Positions 29,311-37,895 of a stretch of DNA of 64,000 nucleotides are shown one piece after another (the stretch's first letter is position 1; every line of letters begins with the position of its first letter). The stretch is from contig BBDW01000001.1 in NCBI GenBank assembly GCA_001312505.1, forward strand, positions 310,001-374,000. Direction: 5' to 3'. The notes under the pieces were generated by a model. The model saw only the letters and a list, made by a program, of their open reading frames with translations. It made no database searches and was not told where the DNA came from. The position numbers and the translations under genes are program-made. The stretch comes from Mediterraneibacter faecis JCM 15917 (GTDB lineage Bacteria > Bacillota > Clostridia > Lachnospirales > Lachnospiraceae).

Positions 29311-29790
29311 ATGAGTAAGAAAGAACTGAAAACAAATGCAATGAGAATCTTGGACAGGAACAAGATCCCATATGAATATGAAACCTATGAATGTGATGAA
29401 TTTGTCGATGGAATCACAACAGCAGATAAAATCGGTCTTCCGCACGAACAGGTATATAAGACGCTTGTGACGGTTGGAAAAACAGGCGGGCATTATGTGT
29501 TTGTTATTCCGATTGCGGCGGAGCTTGATCTGAAAAAGGCTGCGAAGTCAGTTGGGGAAAAATCAGTAGAAATGCTCCATGTGAAGGATATTACTGCGGT
29601 GACCGGTTATGTGCGTGGTGGCTGTACGGCAATCGGAATGAAGAAGCAATTTCCGACTGTGATCGATTCCAGTGCACAGCATCAGGAATACATTTATGTA
29701 AGTGGCGGGAAGATTGGAATGCAGATCAAATTGAAACCGGATGATCTGAAAAAGGCTGCACGGGCGGAATATGGAGAGATCACGTTTTAA
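29311..29790 (+). CDS. ybaK: Cys-tRNA(Pro) deacylase YbaK
   Basis: A 159-residue editing protein of the YbaK/EbsC family, which removes cysteine wrongly attached to tRNA-Pro. Signatures: LDRNKIPYEYETYE at the start, LPHEQVYKTLVTVGKTG with the key lysine, and GYVRGGCTAIGMKKQFPTVID. It stands 44 bases after rng and may share its transcript. Intact. Confidence 0.92.
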   Translation: MSKKELKTNAMRILDRNKIPYEYETYECDEFVDGITTADKIGLPHEQVYKTLVTVGKTGGHYVFVIPIAAELDLKKAAKSVGEKSVEMLHVKDITAVTGYVRGGCTAIGMKKQFPTVIDSSAQHQEYIYVSGGKIGMQIKLKPDDLKKAARAEYGEITF

Positions 29791-29843
29791 TTGATTATTA
29801 TTAATGCTTATAAGAAATTCCTATAAGTTTTCTTATTTAAAAG

Positions 29844-29872
29844 TTTACAAGAACTGTGGAACACTGTATAAT
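29844..29872 (+). promoter_or_regulatory. Promoter of the aspartate kinase gene
   Basis: TTTACA at 29844-29849, 17-base spacer, TATAAT at 29867-29872, about 90 bases before the start codon. The 29873-29950 leader has no recognisable lysine riboswitch core. Confidence 0.65.
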
Positions 29873-29961
29873 AATGAACCGATAATGCAGAAAGCAGTAT
29901 TGTTACTGTTCACGGGAAACTTGAAACAGCAACGCAGAATTACATTGGAGGAATAGCAAGA

Positions 29962-31281
29962 ATGAAGAAAGTAGTAAAGTTCGGCGGAAGTTCTCTTGCG
30001 AGCGCAGAACAGTTTAAAAAAGTTGGAAATATTATCCGTGCAGAAGAATCAAGAAGATATGTTGTACCATCTGCTCCGGGAAAGCGTTTTTCAGCTGATA
30101 CAAAGGTAACAGATATGCTCTATGGCTGCTATGCGGCTGCTGAGAATGGTGAAGATTTCACAGAGAAGCTTGCAGCAATTAAAGATAGATATCAGGAAAT
30201 TATTGATGGACTTGGTTTAAAGTTCTCCCTGGATGAGGATTTTGAAGTGATCCGCAAGAACTTTTCTGAAAAAGCAGGAAGCAATTATGCAGCATCCAGA
30301 GGAGAATTCCTGAATGGTAAGATTATGGCTGCATATCTTGGATTTGAATTTATTGATGCAGCAGAGGTTGTTCGTTTTGATGAGAATGGAGATTTCCAGT
30401 CCGAGATCACAAATGAAATTATGTCTGCACGACTTGAAAAGGCTAAGAATGCTGTTATCCCGGGATTCTACGGAGCAACAGAGGAAGGACGTGTAGTTAC
30501 ATTTTCAAGAGGTGGTTCTGATATCACAGGTTCTCTTGTAGCTCGTGCAGTCAATGCAGATCTTTATGAGAACTGGACGGATGTATCAGGATTCCTGATT
30601 GCAGATCCAAGAATCGTAAAAGGATCAAAATCAATTGAGACAATTACATATAAAGAGCTTCGTGAGCTTTCTTACATGGGCGCAAGTGTCCTTCATGAAG
30701 ATGCGATCTTCCCGGTAAGAAGAGCAGGAATCCCGATCAATATCCGTAATACAAATGCACCGGCAGACAAAGGAACACTTATCGTAGAAGCAACATGTTG
30801 TCAGCCGAAATATACTATTACAGGTATTGCCGGAACAGACGGATTTGCTGCGATCACAATTGAAAAAGCGATGATGAACTCCGAAGTTGGTTTCTGTCGT
30901 AAAGTACTTCAGGTATTTGAAGACAATGGTGTTTCTATTGAGCACATGCCATCTGGAATCGATACAATGACAATCTTTGTCCACAAAGATAAGTTTGAAG
31001 AGAAAGAACAGCAGATTCTTGCAGGAATTCACAAAGCGGTAGATCCGGATCACATTGAGCTTGAGTCTGATCTTGCACTGATCGCGATCGTAGGTCGTGG
31101 AATGAAGTCTACAAGAGGAACAGCAGGAAGAATCTTCTCTGCACTTGCTCACGCACACATTAATGTCAAGATGATCGACCAGGGATCCAGTGAGCTTAAT
31201 ATCATCGTTGGTGTACGTCATGATGATTTTAAAAATGCGATCAAAGCATTGTATGAGATTTTCGTACTGACACAGATTTAA
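29962..31281 (+). CDS. lysC: Aspartate kinase
   Basis: Monofunctional aspartokinase (439 residues), first step of lysine, threonine and methionine synthesis. The kinase domain opens with VVKFGGSSLASAEQFKKV and has FSRGGSDITGSLVARAVNADLYENWTDVSGF; two ACT domains follow (residues about 290-435; ITIEKAMMNSEVGF; IVGRGMKSTRGTAGRIFSALAHAHINVKMIDQGSSELNIIVGV), implying end-product feedback control. Ribosome site GGAGG 8 bases before ATG. Intact. Confidence 0.95.
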   Translation: MKKVVKFGGSSLASAEQFKKVGNIIRAEESRRYVVPSAPGKRFSADTKVTDMLYGCYAAAENGEDFTEKLAAIKDRYQEIIDGLGLKFSLDEDFEVIRKNFSEKAGSNYAASRGEFLNGKIMAAYLGFEFIDAAEVVRFDENGDFQSEITNEIMSARLEKAKNAVIPGFYGATEEGRVVTFSRGGSDITGSLVARAVNADLYENWTDVSGFLIADPRIVKGSKSIETITYKELRELSYMGASVLHEDAIFPVRRAGIPINIRNTNAPADKGTLIVEATCCQPKYTITGIAGTDGFAAITIEKAMMNSEVGFCRKVLQVFEDNGVSIEHMPSGIDTMTIFVHKDKFEEKEQQILAGIHKAVDPDHIELESDLALIAIVGRGMKSTRGTAGRIFSALAHAHINVKMIDQGSSELNIIVGVRHDDFKNAIKALYEIFVLTQI

Positions 31282-31303
31282 AACCAAGAAAGGCTGAAAA
31301 GAG

Positions 31304-31729
31304 ATGAATATCTTATTTTTTCTGAAACCGAAGAGTGAGGTTGCTTTTATTTATGATTACAGCACATTACGTCAGGTTTTGGAAACAATGGAATTTCATA
31401 AATATGCATCTATTCCAATGCTGAATAAGGCAGGGGGGGAATATGTCGGAACAATGACAGAAGGAGATATCCTCTGGGGGGGAATCAAGAAGTATACGAA
31501 TCTGAACCTGAAAGAGGCAGAGACAATTTTTATCCAGGACTTCCCACGAAAAGCAGATTATGAGGCTGTATCGGCAGATGCTGACATGGAGGATCTTCTT
31601 CAGAAAGCGATGAATCAGAATTTTGTTCCGGTTGTGGATGACCAGAAGAAATTCATTGGAATCATAACAAGAAAAAGTATTATTGAATACTGTTATGAAA
31701 AAATAAAAAAATTAGATGAACCCTATTGA
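31304..31729 (+). CDS. CBS-domain protein
   Basis: A 141-residue protein made of a tandem CBS pair and little else. The first domain is YSTLRQVLETMEFHKYASIPML, ending GTMTEGDILW; the second contains MEDLLQKAMNQNFVPVVDDQKKFIGIITRKSIIEYC. Such small CBS proteins sense adenosyl ligands or nucleotides such as AMP or c-di-AMP; the partner is unknown. It follows lysC by 22 bases. Two G7 runs (31433-31439 and 31476-31482) each insert a glycine (KAGGEYVGT, LWGGIKK). Confidence 0.85.
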   Translation: MNILFFLKPKSEVAFIYDYSTLRQVLETMEFHKYASIPMLNKAGGEYVGTMTEGDILWGGIKKYTNLNLKEAETIFIQDFPRKADYEAVSADADMEDLLQKAMNQNFVPVVDDQKKFIGIITRKSIIEYCYEKIKKLDEPY

Positions 31730-31754
31730 CAAATCTAAATTTGCAAGTTAATAT
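31726..31754 (+). promoter_or_regulatory. Promoter of the rplU-prp-rpmA operon
   Basis: TTGACA at 31726-31731, 17-base spacer, TAATAT at 31749-31754. About 80 bases of leader follow before the L21 gene; Firmicutes often carry an autoregulatory L21 leader here, but I could not fold one with confidence. The -35 overlaps the end of the CBS gene. Confidence 0.75.
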
Positions 31755-31837
31755 ATATGAGTATGCCGCACAACGAGGTATTTAAGTTCTGATTTCAGAC
31801 ACCATAGTTGGCGAGTAATGATAATAGGAGGTGCCAT

Positions 31838-32149
31838 ATGTACGCGATTATAGCAACAGGTGGTAAACAGTACAAAGTAGCTGAAGGCGATATCATTAGA
31901 GTAGAGAAACTTGGGGGGGTAGAAGCTGGTGAGACTTATACATTTGACCAGGTACTTGCAGTTAACAACGACAAGATGGTTGTTGGTAACCCAACAGTTG
32001 AAGGTGCAACAGTTACAGCTTCTGTAATCGGTGACGGTAAAGCTAAGAAAGTTATCGTTTACAAGTATAAGAGAAAATCTGGATACCATAAGAAAAACGG
32101 TCACAGACAGCAGTACACAGAAGTAAAGATCGAAAAGATCAACGCTTAA
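31838..32149 (+). CDS. rplU: Ribosomal protein L21
   Basis: Large-subunit protein L21, 103 residues. It starts [25 protein letters not shown] and ends [23 protein letters not shown], as expected. The G7 run at 31913-31919 gives KLGGVEAGE; the family has KLGVEAGE, so a glycine is inserted in a strongly conserved place. Ribosome site AGGAGG. First gene of the standard rplU-prp-rpmA order. Confidence 0.95.
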   Translation: MYAIIATGGKQYKVAEGDIIRVEKLGGVEAGETYTFDQVLAVNNDKMVVGNPTVEGATVTASVIGDGKAKKVIVYKYKRKSGYHKKNGHRQQYTEVKIEKINA

Positions 32150-32159
32150 TCTGTTTCTG

Positions 32160-32492
32160 ATGATTAAGGTAACCATTTATAAGACCGAACGGCAGGAATA
32201 TGTTGGGTTTGATATGGAAGGTCATGCGGGATATGCAGAGGCCGGTGAAGACATTGTCTGTGCCGGAGTATCCGCTCTCGTGATCAATGCGCTGAATTCA
32301 ATTGAGCGTTTTACAGATGATGAGACAAGCTGCGTTTCGGATGAAGATACCGGAAGTATTGAGTTCCGTTTTGACGGAACACCATCACATGATGCCACAT
32401 TATTGCTGGATTCCATGATTCTTGGTCTGGAAGAGATAGAAGACAGCAATGACTACGAGAAATATATCGACATAATTTTCAAGGAGGTGTAA
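32160..32492 (+). CDS. prp: Prp, ribosomal-processing cysteine protease
   Basis: A 110-residue cysteine protease that removes the N-terminal extension of L27 in Firmicutes. Catalytic histidine lies in GHAGYAEAG (about residue 21) and cysteine in [12 protein letters not shown] (about residue 34). It sits between rplU and rpmA, its usual place. Intact; the following L27 has the target extension. Confidence 0.93.
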   Translation: MIKVTIYKTERQEYVGFDMEGHAGYAEAGEDIVCAGVSALVINALNSIERFTDDETSCVSDEDTGSIEFRFDGTPSHDATLLLDSMILGLEEIEDSNDYEKYIDIIFKEV

Positions 32493-32497
32493 TTACC

Positions 32498-32782
32498 ATG
32501 ATGAAAATGAATCTTCAGTTTTTCGCTCATAAAAAAGGAGTTGGTTCTACAAAGAACGGTCGTGACTCCGAGGCAAAGAGACTGGGCGCTAAAAGAGCAG
32601 ACGGACAGTTTGTAAAAGCTGGTAACATTCTTTACAGACAGCGTGGAACAAAGATCCATCCAGGACTTAACGTAGGACGCGGTGGAGATGACACTCTGTT
32701 TGCACTTGTAGACGGTGTAGTAAGATTTGAAAGAAAAGGAAGAGATAAGAAACAGGTTTCTATCTATCCAGTAGCTGAGTAA
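32498..32782 (+). CDS. rpmA: Ribosomal protein L27 with cleavable N-terminal extension
   Basis: L27, 94 residues as translated. The N-terminus [14 protein letters not shown] contains the Prp target, cut between FF and A, leaving [16 protein letters not shown] as the mature start that reaches the peptidyl-transferase centre. Ribosome site AAGGAGG overlaps the prp stop. Intact; 3' end followed by a terminator. Confidence 0.95.
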   Translation: MMKMNLQFFAHKKGVGSTKNGRDSEAKRLGAKRADGQFVKAGNILYRQRGTKIHPGLNVGRGGDDTLFALVDGVVRFERKGRDKKQVSIYPVAE

Positions 32783-32840
32783 TCAGTTTTGGCTGGAAAG
32801 TTCCGACGGAATCTTTTCACTCGCATACATGGCAAAAGGA

Positions 32841-32875
32841 AGCCTCAGACGTTTTTTAAGGTCTGAGGCTTTTTC
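32841..32875 (+). terminator. Terminator after rpmA
   Basis: Perfect 10-base stem AGCCTCAGAC / GTCTGAGGCT, loop GTTTTTTAAG, then TTTTTC. A strong intrinsic terminator separating the L21-L27 operon from obg. Confidence 0.88.
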
Positions 32876-32967
32876 TTTCAAAGAAATCTTTTATTGTCAG
32901 ATGATAAAGAAATTTACGCATATATGATGTGAATAAAGATACAGAAACAGTTGTTGATACAAATTAA

Positions 32968-34262
<1,295 letters not shown>

Positions 34263-34272
34263 GGAGAATATT

Positions 34273-34567
34273 ATGACTACAAAACAGAGAGCTTATTTAA
34301 AAGGACTTGCGATGACAATGGATCCGATTTTCCAGGTTGGAAAGGCAAGCATGAATCCGGGGGGCTTACGGAGCAATTGCCGAGGCACTGGAAGCACGTG
34401 AGCTGATCAAGATCAGTGTTTTAAAGAACTGCATGGATGATCCGAGAGAAATCGCAGAGACACTTGCAGAGAGAACACAGTCTCAGGTTGTTCAGGTAAT
34501 CGGAAAGAAAATCGTTCTTTACAAAGAAGGAAAAGACGATAAAAAGAAAATTCAGCTTCCAAAATAA
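34273..34567 (+). CDS. yhbY: YhbY-family RNA-binding protein, frame broken
   Basis: Small CRS1-YhbY (CRM) domain protein that binds pre-50S ribosomes, about 97 residues when rejoined. It opens MTTKQRAYLKGLAMTMDPIFQVGKASMNPG, then a G6 run at 34359-34364 gives a +2 shift; with G4 it continues GAYGAIAEALEARELIKISVLKNCMDDPREIAETLAER and ends KKKIQLPK. It follows obg by 10 bases, a common pairing in Firmicutes. ATG at 34273 with AAGGAGAA. Confidence 0.88.
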
Positions 34568-34573
34568 TTATTT

Positions 34574-34613
34574 TTCAGCTTCTGAGTTATTATATGATTC
34601 GGAAGCTGAATTT
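34574..34613 (+). terminator. Terminator after yhbY
   Basis: Nine-base perfect stem TTCAGCTTC / GAAGCTGAA, 19-base loop, followed by TTTG. The stem is good but the U tract is short. Confidence 0.6.
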
Positions 34614-34671
34614 GAATATAGGAAACTCGCAGAGCGTGTTTTCCATAGTAGAAAAGGAACGGGTATAGACA

Positions 34672-35274
34672 ATGAAGATTGGTATTATGGGTGGTACATT
34701 TGAGCCGATTCATATCGGTCATCTTCTTCTTGGTGAGTTTGCTTATGAAGATTTTGGACTTGATGAGATTTGGTTTTTACCGAATGGAAATCCTCCACAC
34801 AAAGAGACACTCGATACAGAAGAAGCAATGCATCACAGGATCGAGATGGTTCGTCTTGCAATAAAAAGTAATCCGAATTTCTCATTGAATCTTTCAGAAG
34901 CGGATACGAAGAAGCACTCTTATACGTATCATACAATGAGGCATTTTAACGAGATCTACCCAAACGATGAATTTTATTTTATTCTCGGAGCGGATTCTCT
35001 GTTTGCTTTTGAAGAGTGGAAAGATTTCAGAGAAATTTTTACGACCTGTACGATTCTTGCAGCAATGCGTGACGACAAAGATGCTTCAGCAATGAAGGGA
35101 CAGATACGATATCTCACGGAAGCATACGGAGCACATATAGAACTGCTTCGCGCACCGTTGGTAGAGATTTCCTCTACTACAATAAGAGAAAGGGCAGCAA
35201 AGGGACTCAGCGTGCGTTATATGGTGCCTGATGTTGTCGCGGATTATATTAAAGAAAAGAATCTATATATTTAA
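34672..35274 (+). CDS. nadD: Nicotinate-nucleotide adenylyltransferase
   Basis: NadD, 200 residues, makes nicotinic acid adenine dinucleotide from NaMN and ATP. Nucleotidyltransferase motif GGTFEPIHIGHLLLGE at residue 7 (GxFxPxHxGH) and the second motif ISSTTIRERAAKG near residue 170 are both intact. It heads the nadD-yqeK-rsfS set found throughout Firmicutes. Confidence 0.95.
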   Translation: MKIGIMGGTFEPIHIGHLLLGEFAYEDFGLDEIWFLPNGNPPHKETLDTEEAMHHRIEMVRLAIKSNPNFSLNLSEADTKKHSYTYHTMRHFNEIYPNDEFYFILGADSLFAFEEWKDFREIFTTCTILAAMRDDKDASAMKGQIRYLTEAYGAHIELLRAPLVEISSTTIRERAAKGLSVRYMVPDVVADYIKEKNLYI

Positions 35275-35334
35275 AGCATATTTTATCTGCACTTGTCAAA
35301 ATGAGAGATGCATTCAAGCCAAAACATGCATCCT

Positions 35335-35364
35335 CCGTGTCAATCAGCGAAGTGATTGACACGG
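35335..35364 (+). other. Perfect 12-base hairpin between nadD and yqeK
   Basis: CCGTGTCAATCA / TGATTGACACGG with loop GCGAAG, preceded by a smaller stem GATGCAT / ATGCATC at about 35307-35333. No U tract, so not a clear terminator; it may be a processing site or control element for yqeK. The loop-proximal sequence ATCAGCGAAG is shared with the element at 18613-18752. Confidence 0.45.
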
Positions 35365-35401
35365 GAGTGAACAGTAACCAGAGAGGAGATAGAACACGAT
35401 T

Positions 35402-35977
35402 ATGAAAGAAGCTTTCATTGACATTAGAAAACAACTGGAAAAAAAGCTGAAAAAAGATCGTTTTGAACATACAATTGGAGTTATGTATACAGCAGCATCT
35501 CTTGCAATGCGTTATCATGAAGATATCGATGATGCTATGATGGCAGGACTTCTGCATGATTGTGGAAAGTATGGTTCTGCGCAGGAACAGGTTGAGAGAT
35601 GTCAAAAACACGGTATTCCGCTTACACAATCAGAACTTGAGATGCCGGCATTGGTCCATGCGAAACTGGGAGCATATTTCGCGGAGAAAGAGTATGGTGT
35701 GACCAATAAAGGCGTTTTAAGTGCAATTACATGGCATACAACAGGACGACCGGAGATGACAATGCTTGAGAAGATTATTTATATTGCTGATTATATTGAA
35801 CCGAACAGAAAGATAATTCCTGGTCTTCAGGAGATCCGTGAAACTGTGTTTGTCGATATTGACCATGCAATCTGTCTTTGTGCAGGGAATACGGTTAATT
35901 ATCTGCGTAAGAATGGTAAGCCGGTAGATCCGATGAGCATTGAAACTTATCAATATTATAGCGACAAAGGAGAATAA
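35402..35977 (+). CDS. yqeK: YqeK, HD-domain Ap4A hydrolase
   Basis: A 191-residue HD-domain phosphohydrolase of the YqeK family, which splits diadenosine tetraphosphate into two ADP. The start KDRFEHTIGVMYTAASLA has the first metal-ligand histidine, GLLHDCGKYG the HD pair, and ITWHTTGRPEMT and IYIADYIEPNR the later ligands. ATG at 35402 follows GAGAGGAG. Followed 6 bases later by rsfS. Confidence 0.93.
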   Translation: MKEAFIDIRKQLEKKLKKDRFEHTIGVMYTAASLAMRYHEDIDDAMMAGLLHDCGKYGSAQEQVERCQKHGIPLTQSELEMPALVHAKLGAYFAEKEYGVTNKGVLSAITWHTTGRPEMTMLEKIIYIADYIEPNRKIIPGLQEIRETVFVDIDHAICLCAGNTVNYLRKNGKPVDPMSIETYQYYSDKGE

Positions 35978-35983
35978 TAAAAG

Positions 35984-36339
35984 ATGAATCAGTCAAAAGA
36001 AATGGCAAAGCTGGCATATACAGCCTCAGTGATAAAAAAGGAGAAGATATCCAGATCATCGATATCTCAGGCGTGTCTGTACTTGCAGATTATTTCCTGA
36101 TCGTAAATGGAAACAGTGACAGTCAGGTGAATGCCCTTGTGGACAATGTGGAGGAAGAATTGCATAAAGCAGGATATTCTCTGGTACAGAGAGAAGGAAA
36201 TGCATCCGGAAGATGGGTGTTACTTGATTTTGGTGATATTATTGTACACGTCTTTGATCGTGAGAACAGACAGTTCTACAATTTGGAGAGAATCTGGAAA
36301 GATGGACATCATGTGTCTGTTGAAGATCTTGAAGCATAA
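35984..36339 (+). CDS. rsfS: Ribosomal silencing factor RsfS, frame broken
   Basis: RsfS (Iojap/YbeB), about 118 residues, binds L14 and blocks subunit joining in starvation. It begins MNQSKEMAKLAYTA and continues GEDIQIIDISGVSVLADYFLIVNGNSDSQVNALVD; GRWVLLDFGDIIVHVFDRENRQFYNLERIW is the conserved C-terminal block. A frame break at about 36024 (GCCTCAGTG) would be repaired by one more C. Ribosome site AAAGGAGAA. Confidence 0.9.
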
Positions 36340-36353
36340 ATAGTGAGAGTTAT

Positions 36354-36401
36354 AAAAAACTGGCAGAAGAGTAGTGGAGTACTACATTCTGCCAGTTTTT
36401 T
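36354..36401. terminator. Bidirectional terminator between rsfS and lexA
   Basis: Stem AAAAAACTGGCAGAA / TTCTGCCAGTTTTTT with a 16-base loop that can pair further. A run of A on one side and T on the other make it work for both the plus-strand rsfS operon and the minus-strand lexA gene, which converge here. Confidence 0.88.
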
Positions 36402-36445
36402 ATACTTTGAGTTCTAATTAAAAATCCTATATCCAGTAATGAGAT

Positions 36446-37066
36446 TTAATACATACGGATAACACCGATTACCTTACCCAGGATAGTGACATCTGTAAGA
36501 ATGATCGGATCATATGCATCATTTTCCGGCTGCAGGCGGATAATACCTTCTTCACGATAGAAAGTCTTGACTGTAGCGCCATCTTCAATCAGTGCAACTA
36601 CCTGTTCCCCCCCATTTTCAGCAGATGGAGTCTGCTCAACAATAACATAATCCCCCCCACTCAGAATTCCTGCATTGATCATACTTTCACCTTGTACCTG
36701 GAGCATAAATGTCTGCTTGTTTGGCATATATTCTACAGGAATAGGAAAATAATCTTCAATATTCTGTTCTGCAAGAAGCGGTTCGCCGGCAGCGACACGG
36801 CCTATGATCGGAATATTCACCATCTCTCTTCTTGTCAGGTTGAAATTATCATCCAGAATCTCAATTGCACGAGGCTTGGTAGGGTCTCTTCTTATGTAAC
36901 CATTTTTTTCCAGCGTCTCCAGATGCGAATGAACGGAAGAGGTAGACTTTAAATTCACAGCCTCACAGATCTCACGAACTGCCGGCGGAAAGCCTCTTGT
37001 TAAAATCTGGTCTTTTATATATTCTAAAATCTCTTTCTGCTTAGGAGTAATATTCCCTTCTGACAT
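36446..37066 (-). CDS. lexA: LexA, SOS repressor
   Basis: LexA, 206 residues. The winged-helix DNA-binding domain begins TPKQKEILEYIKDQILTRGFPPAVREICEAVNLKS; the self-cleavage site is the Ala-Gly in VAAGEPLL; catalytic serine in QGESMINAG and lysine in DGATVKTFYRE are present. The ATG at 37066 has GGAGGG upstream and matches family starts; the frame is open 38 codons further without a site. Two C7 runs (36607-36613; 36652-36658) add glycines (ENGGEQVV and SGGDYV). Divergent from a yneA-like gene with SOS boxes between. Confidence 0.95.
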   Translation of the reverse strand: MSEGNITPKQKEILEYIKDQILTRGFPPAVREICEAVNLKSTSSVHSHLETLEKNGYIRRDPTKPRAIEILDDNFNLTRREMVNIPIIGRVAAGEPLLAEQNIEDYFPIPVEYMPNKQTFMLQVQGESMINAGILSGGDYVIVEQTPSAENGGEQVVALIEDGATVKTFYREEGIIRLQPENDAYDPIILTDVTILGKVIGVIRMY

Positions 37067-37129
37067 ATTGTTCCCTCCGAATCTACTATAATCATAAGAA
37101 CATAATAACACAGCATTTTTTAGAAAGCA

Positions 37130-37141
37130 AACATTTGTTGC
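37130..37141. promoter_or_regulatory. LexA box-like site 1
   Basis: AAACATTTGTTG, two mismatches to GAAC-N4-GTTC. Closest of the four to lexA, fitting autoregulation of lexA. Confidence 0.4.
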
Positions 37142-37153
37142 GAAAATATGTTC
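37142..37153. promoter_or_regulatory. LexA box-like site 2
   Basis: GAAAATATGTTC, one mismatch to GAAC-N4-GTTC, directly adjacent to site 1. Confidence 0.5.
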
Positions 37154-37173
37154 GGTTTTATGAAGTGAAATAC

Positions 37174-37202
37174 TTGACAAACATTTGTTCGAACGATATA
37201 AT
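37174..37202 (+). promoter_or_regulatory. SOS-controlled promoter of the yneA-like gene
   Basis: TTGACA at 37174-37179, 17-base spacer, TATAAT at 37197-37202: perfect consensus. Box 3 lies in the spacer, so LexA binding would exclude polymerase. Confidence 0.8.
37179..37190. promoter_or_regulatory. LexA box-like site 3
   Basis: AAACATTTGTTC, one mismatch to GAAC-N4-GTTC, lying between the -35 and -10 of the yneA-like promoter. Confidence 0.65.
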
Positions 37203-37214
37203 GAAAATATAAAA

Positions 37215-37226
37215 GAACAGATGTTC
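37215..37226. promoter_or_regulatory. LexA box, perfect match
   Basis: GAACAGATGTTC matches GAAC-N4-GTTC exactly, 13 bases downstream of the -10 box, where a repressor would block early elongation. Confidence 0.75.
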
Positions 37227-37284
37227 GATGTATAGCAATAACAGAAGATAGGTATACAGTAAGCGAAAAGAGAGGAAAAGGATT

Positions 37285-37644
37285 ATGAAAAAGTATTCAG
37301 GAAATCATTCAGTAAATTCAAAGAAGAAACATGGTGTTATTCGTCATTCTGGTTTGGTAATATGCAGTATTCTTTTTATTCTCTGCAGCTGTATGTACTT
37401 TGGAATGTTCCGAGTTTCGGCAAAGGAAATAGATCAACAGAGAACCTCAGATGCTATTGAGATCTGTTACACAAGTAGATTAATTGAACCAGGTGACAGC
37501 CTTTGGAGCATTGCAGAAGAAACAATTACAGACAGATACGGCTCCGTAAGCGAATATGTAGAAGCACTTAAGGTGATGAATCATCTTGATTCAGATACGA
37601 TTCATGCAGGTCAATACCTGATGATCGCATACGAAAAATTATAA
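37285..37644 (+). CDS. yneA: YneA-like LysM protein, SOS cell-division suppressor
   Basis: A 119-residue protein with a basic cytosolic N-terminus, one membrane helix (about residues 24-43, GLVICSILFILCSCMYFGMF) and a C-terminal LysM domain (EPGDSLWSIAEETI; NHLDSDTIHAGQYLMI). This is the architecture of Bacillus YneA, which is divergent from lexA and halts division during DNA damage. The perfect promoter overlaid by LexA boxes supports SOS control. Function is inferred from architecture and position; sequence similarity outside LysM is low. Confidence 0.82.
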   Translation: MKKYSGNHSVNSKKKHGVIRHSGLVICSILFILCSCMYFGMFRVSAKEIDQQRTSDAIEICYTSRLIEPGDSLWSIAEETITDRYGSVSEYVEALKVMNHLDSDTIHAGQYLMIAYEKL

Positions 37645-37688
37645 ATGGTATCAATATACACCCTATGTATTGATATATACACTCCCTG

Positions 37689-37763
37689 AATCCGAAGAAG
37701 ATTGCTATCTGCTTTCCAGAAATAGCGCTTTAAATAGCAGCAGATAGTCTCTTCGGATTTTAT
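37689..37763 (+). terminator. Terminator after the yneA-like gene
   Basis: A long stem pairs AATCCGAAGAAGA and GCTATCTGC with GCAGATAG and TCTCTTCGGATT, followed by TTATT. An additional palindrome TATCAATA / TATTGATA sits just before it at about 37650-37674. Confidence 0.7.
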
Positions 37764-37807
37764 TAACAGAAATCAATCTATACGACAAATACCGATTTTT
37801 CCAAAAG

Positions 37808-37837
37808 ATATAGACGAAAAACAGTACTTATGTTAAA
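37808..37837 (+). other. Candidate dif site for the XerS-like recombinase
   Basis: A 30-base stretch with central CGAAAAAC and right half TTATGTTAAA lies about 60 bases before the XerS-like start codon. Compared with the streptococcal/lactococcal difSL sequence as I remember it, about 20 of 30 bases agree, including all eight of CGAAAAAC; difSL is also next to xerS. It also falls where gene orientation switches from mainly plus to mainly minus. Inference only; the G6 run at 37853-37858 follows. Confidence 0.35.
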
Positions 37838-37895
37838 ATATATAAGAAATATGGGGGGTTTTCAGTAAATTTGAATCTATAAAGGAGCTTTTAAT

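Noticed and set aside
37649-37674. TATCAATA / TATTGATA palindrome as the dif site
   Set aside because: It lacks the conserved half-site bases and is AT-rich enough to arise by chance; the 37808 site fits better.
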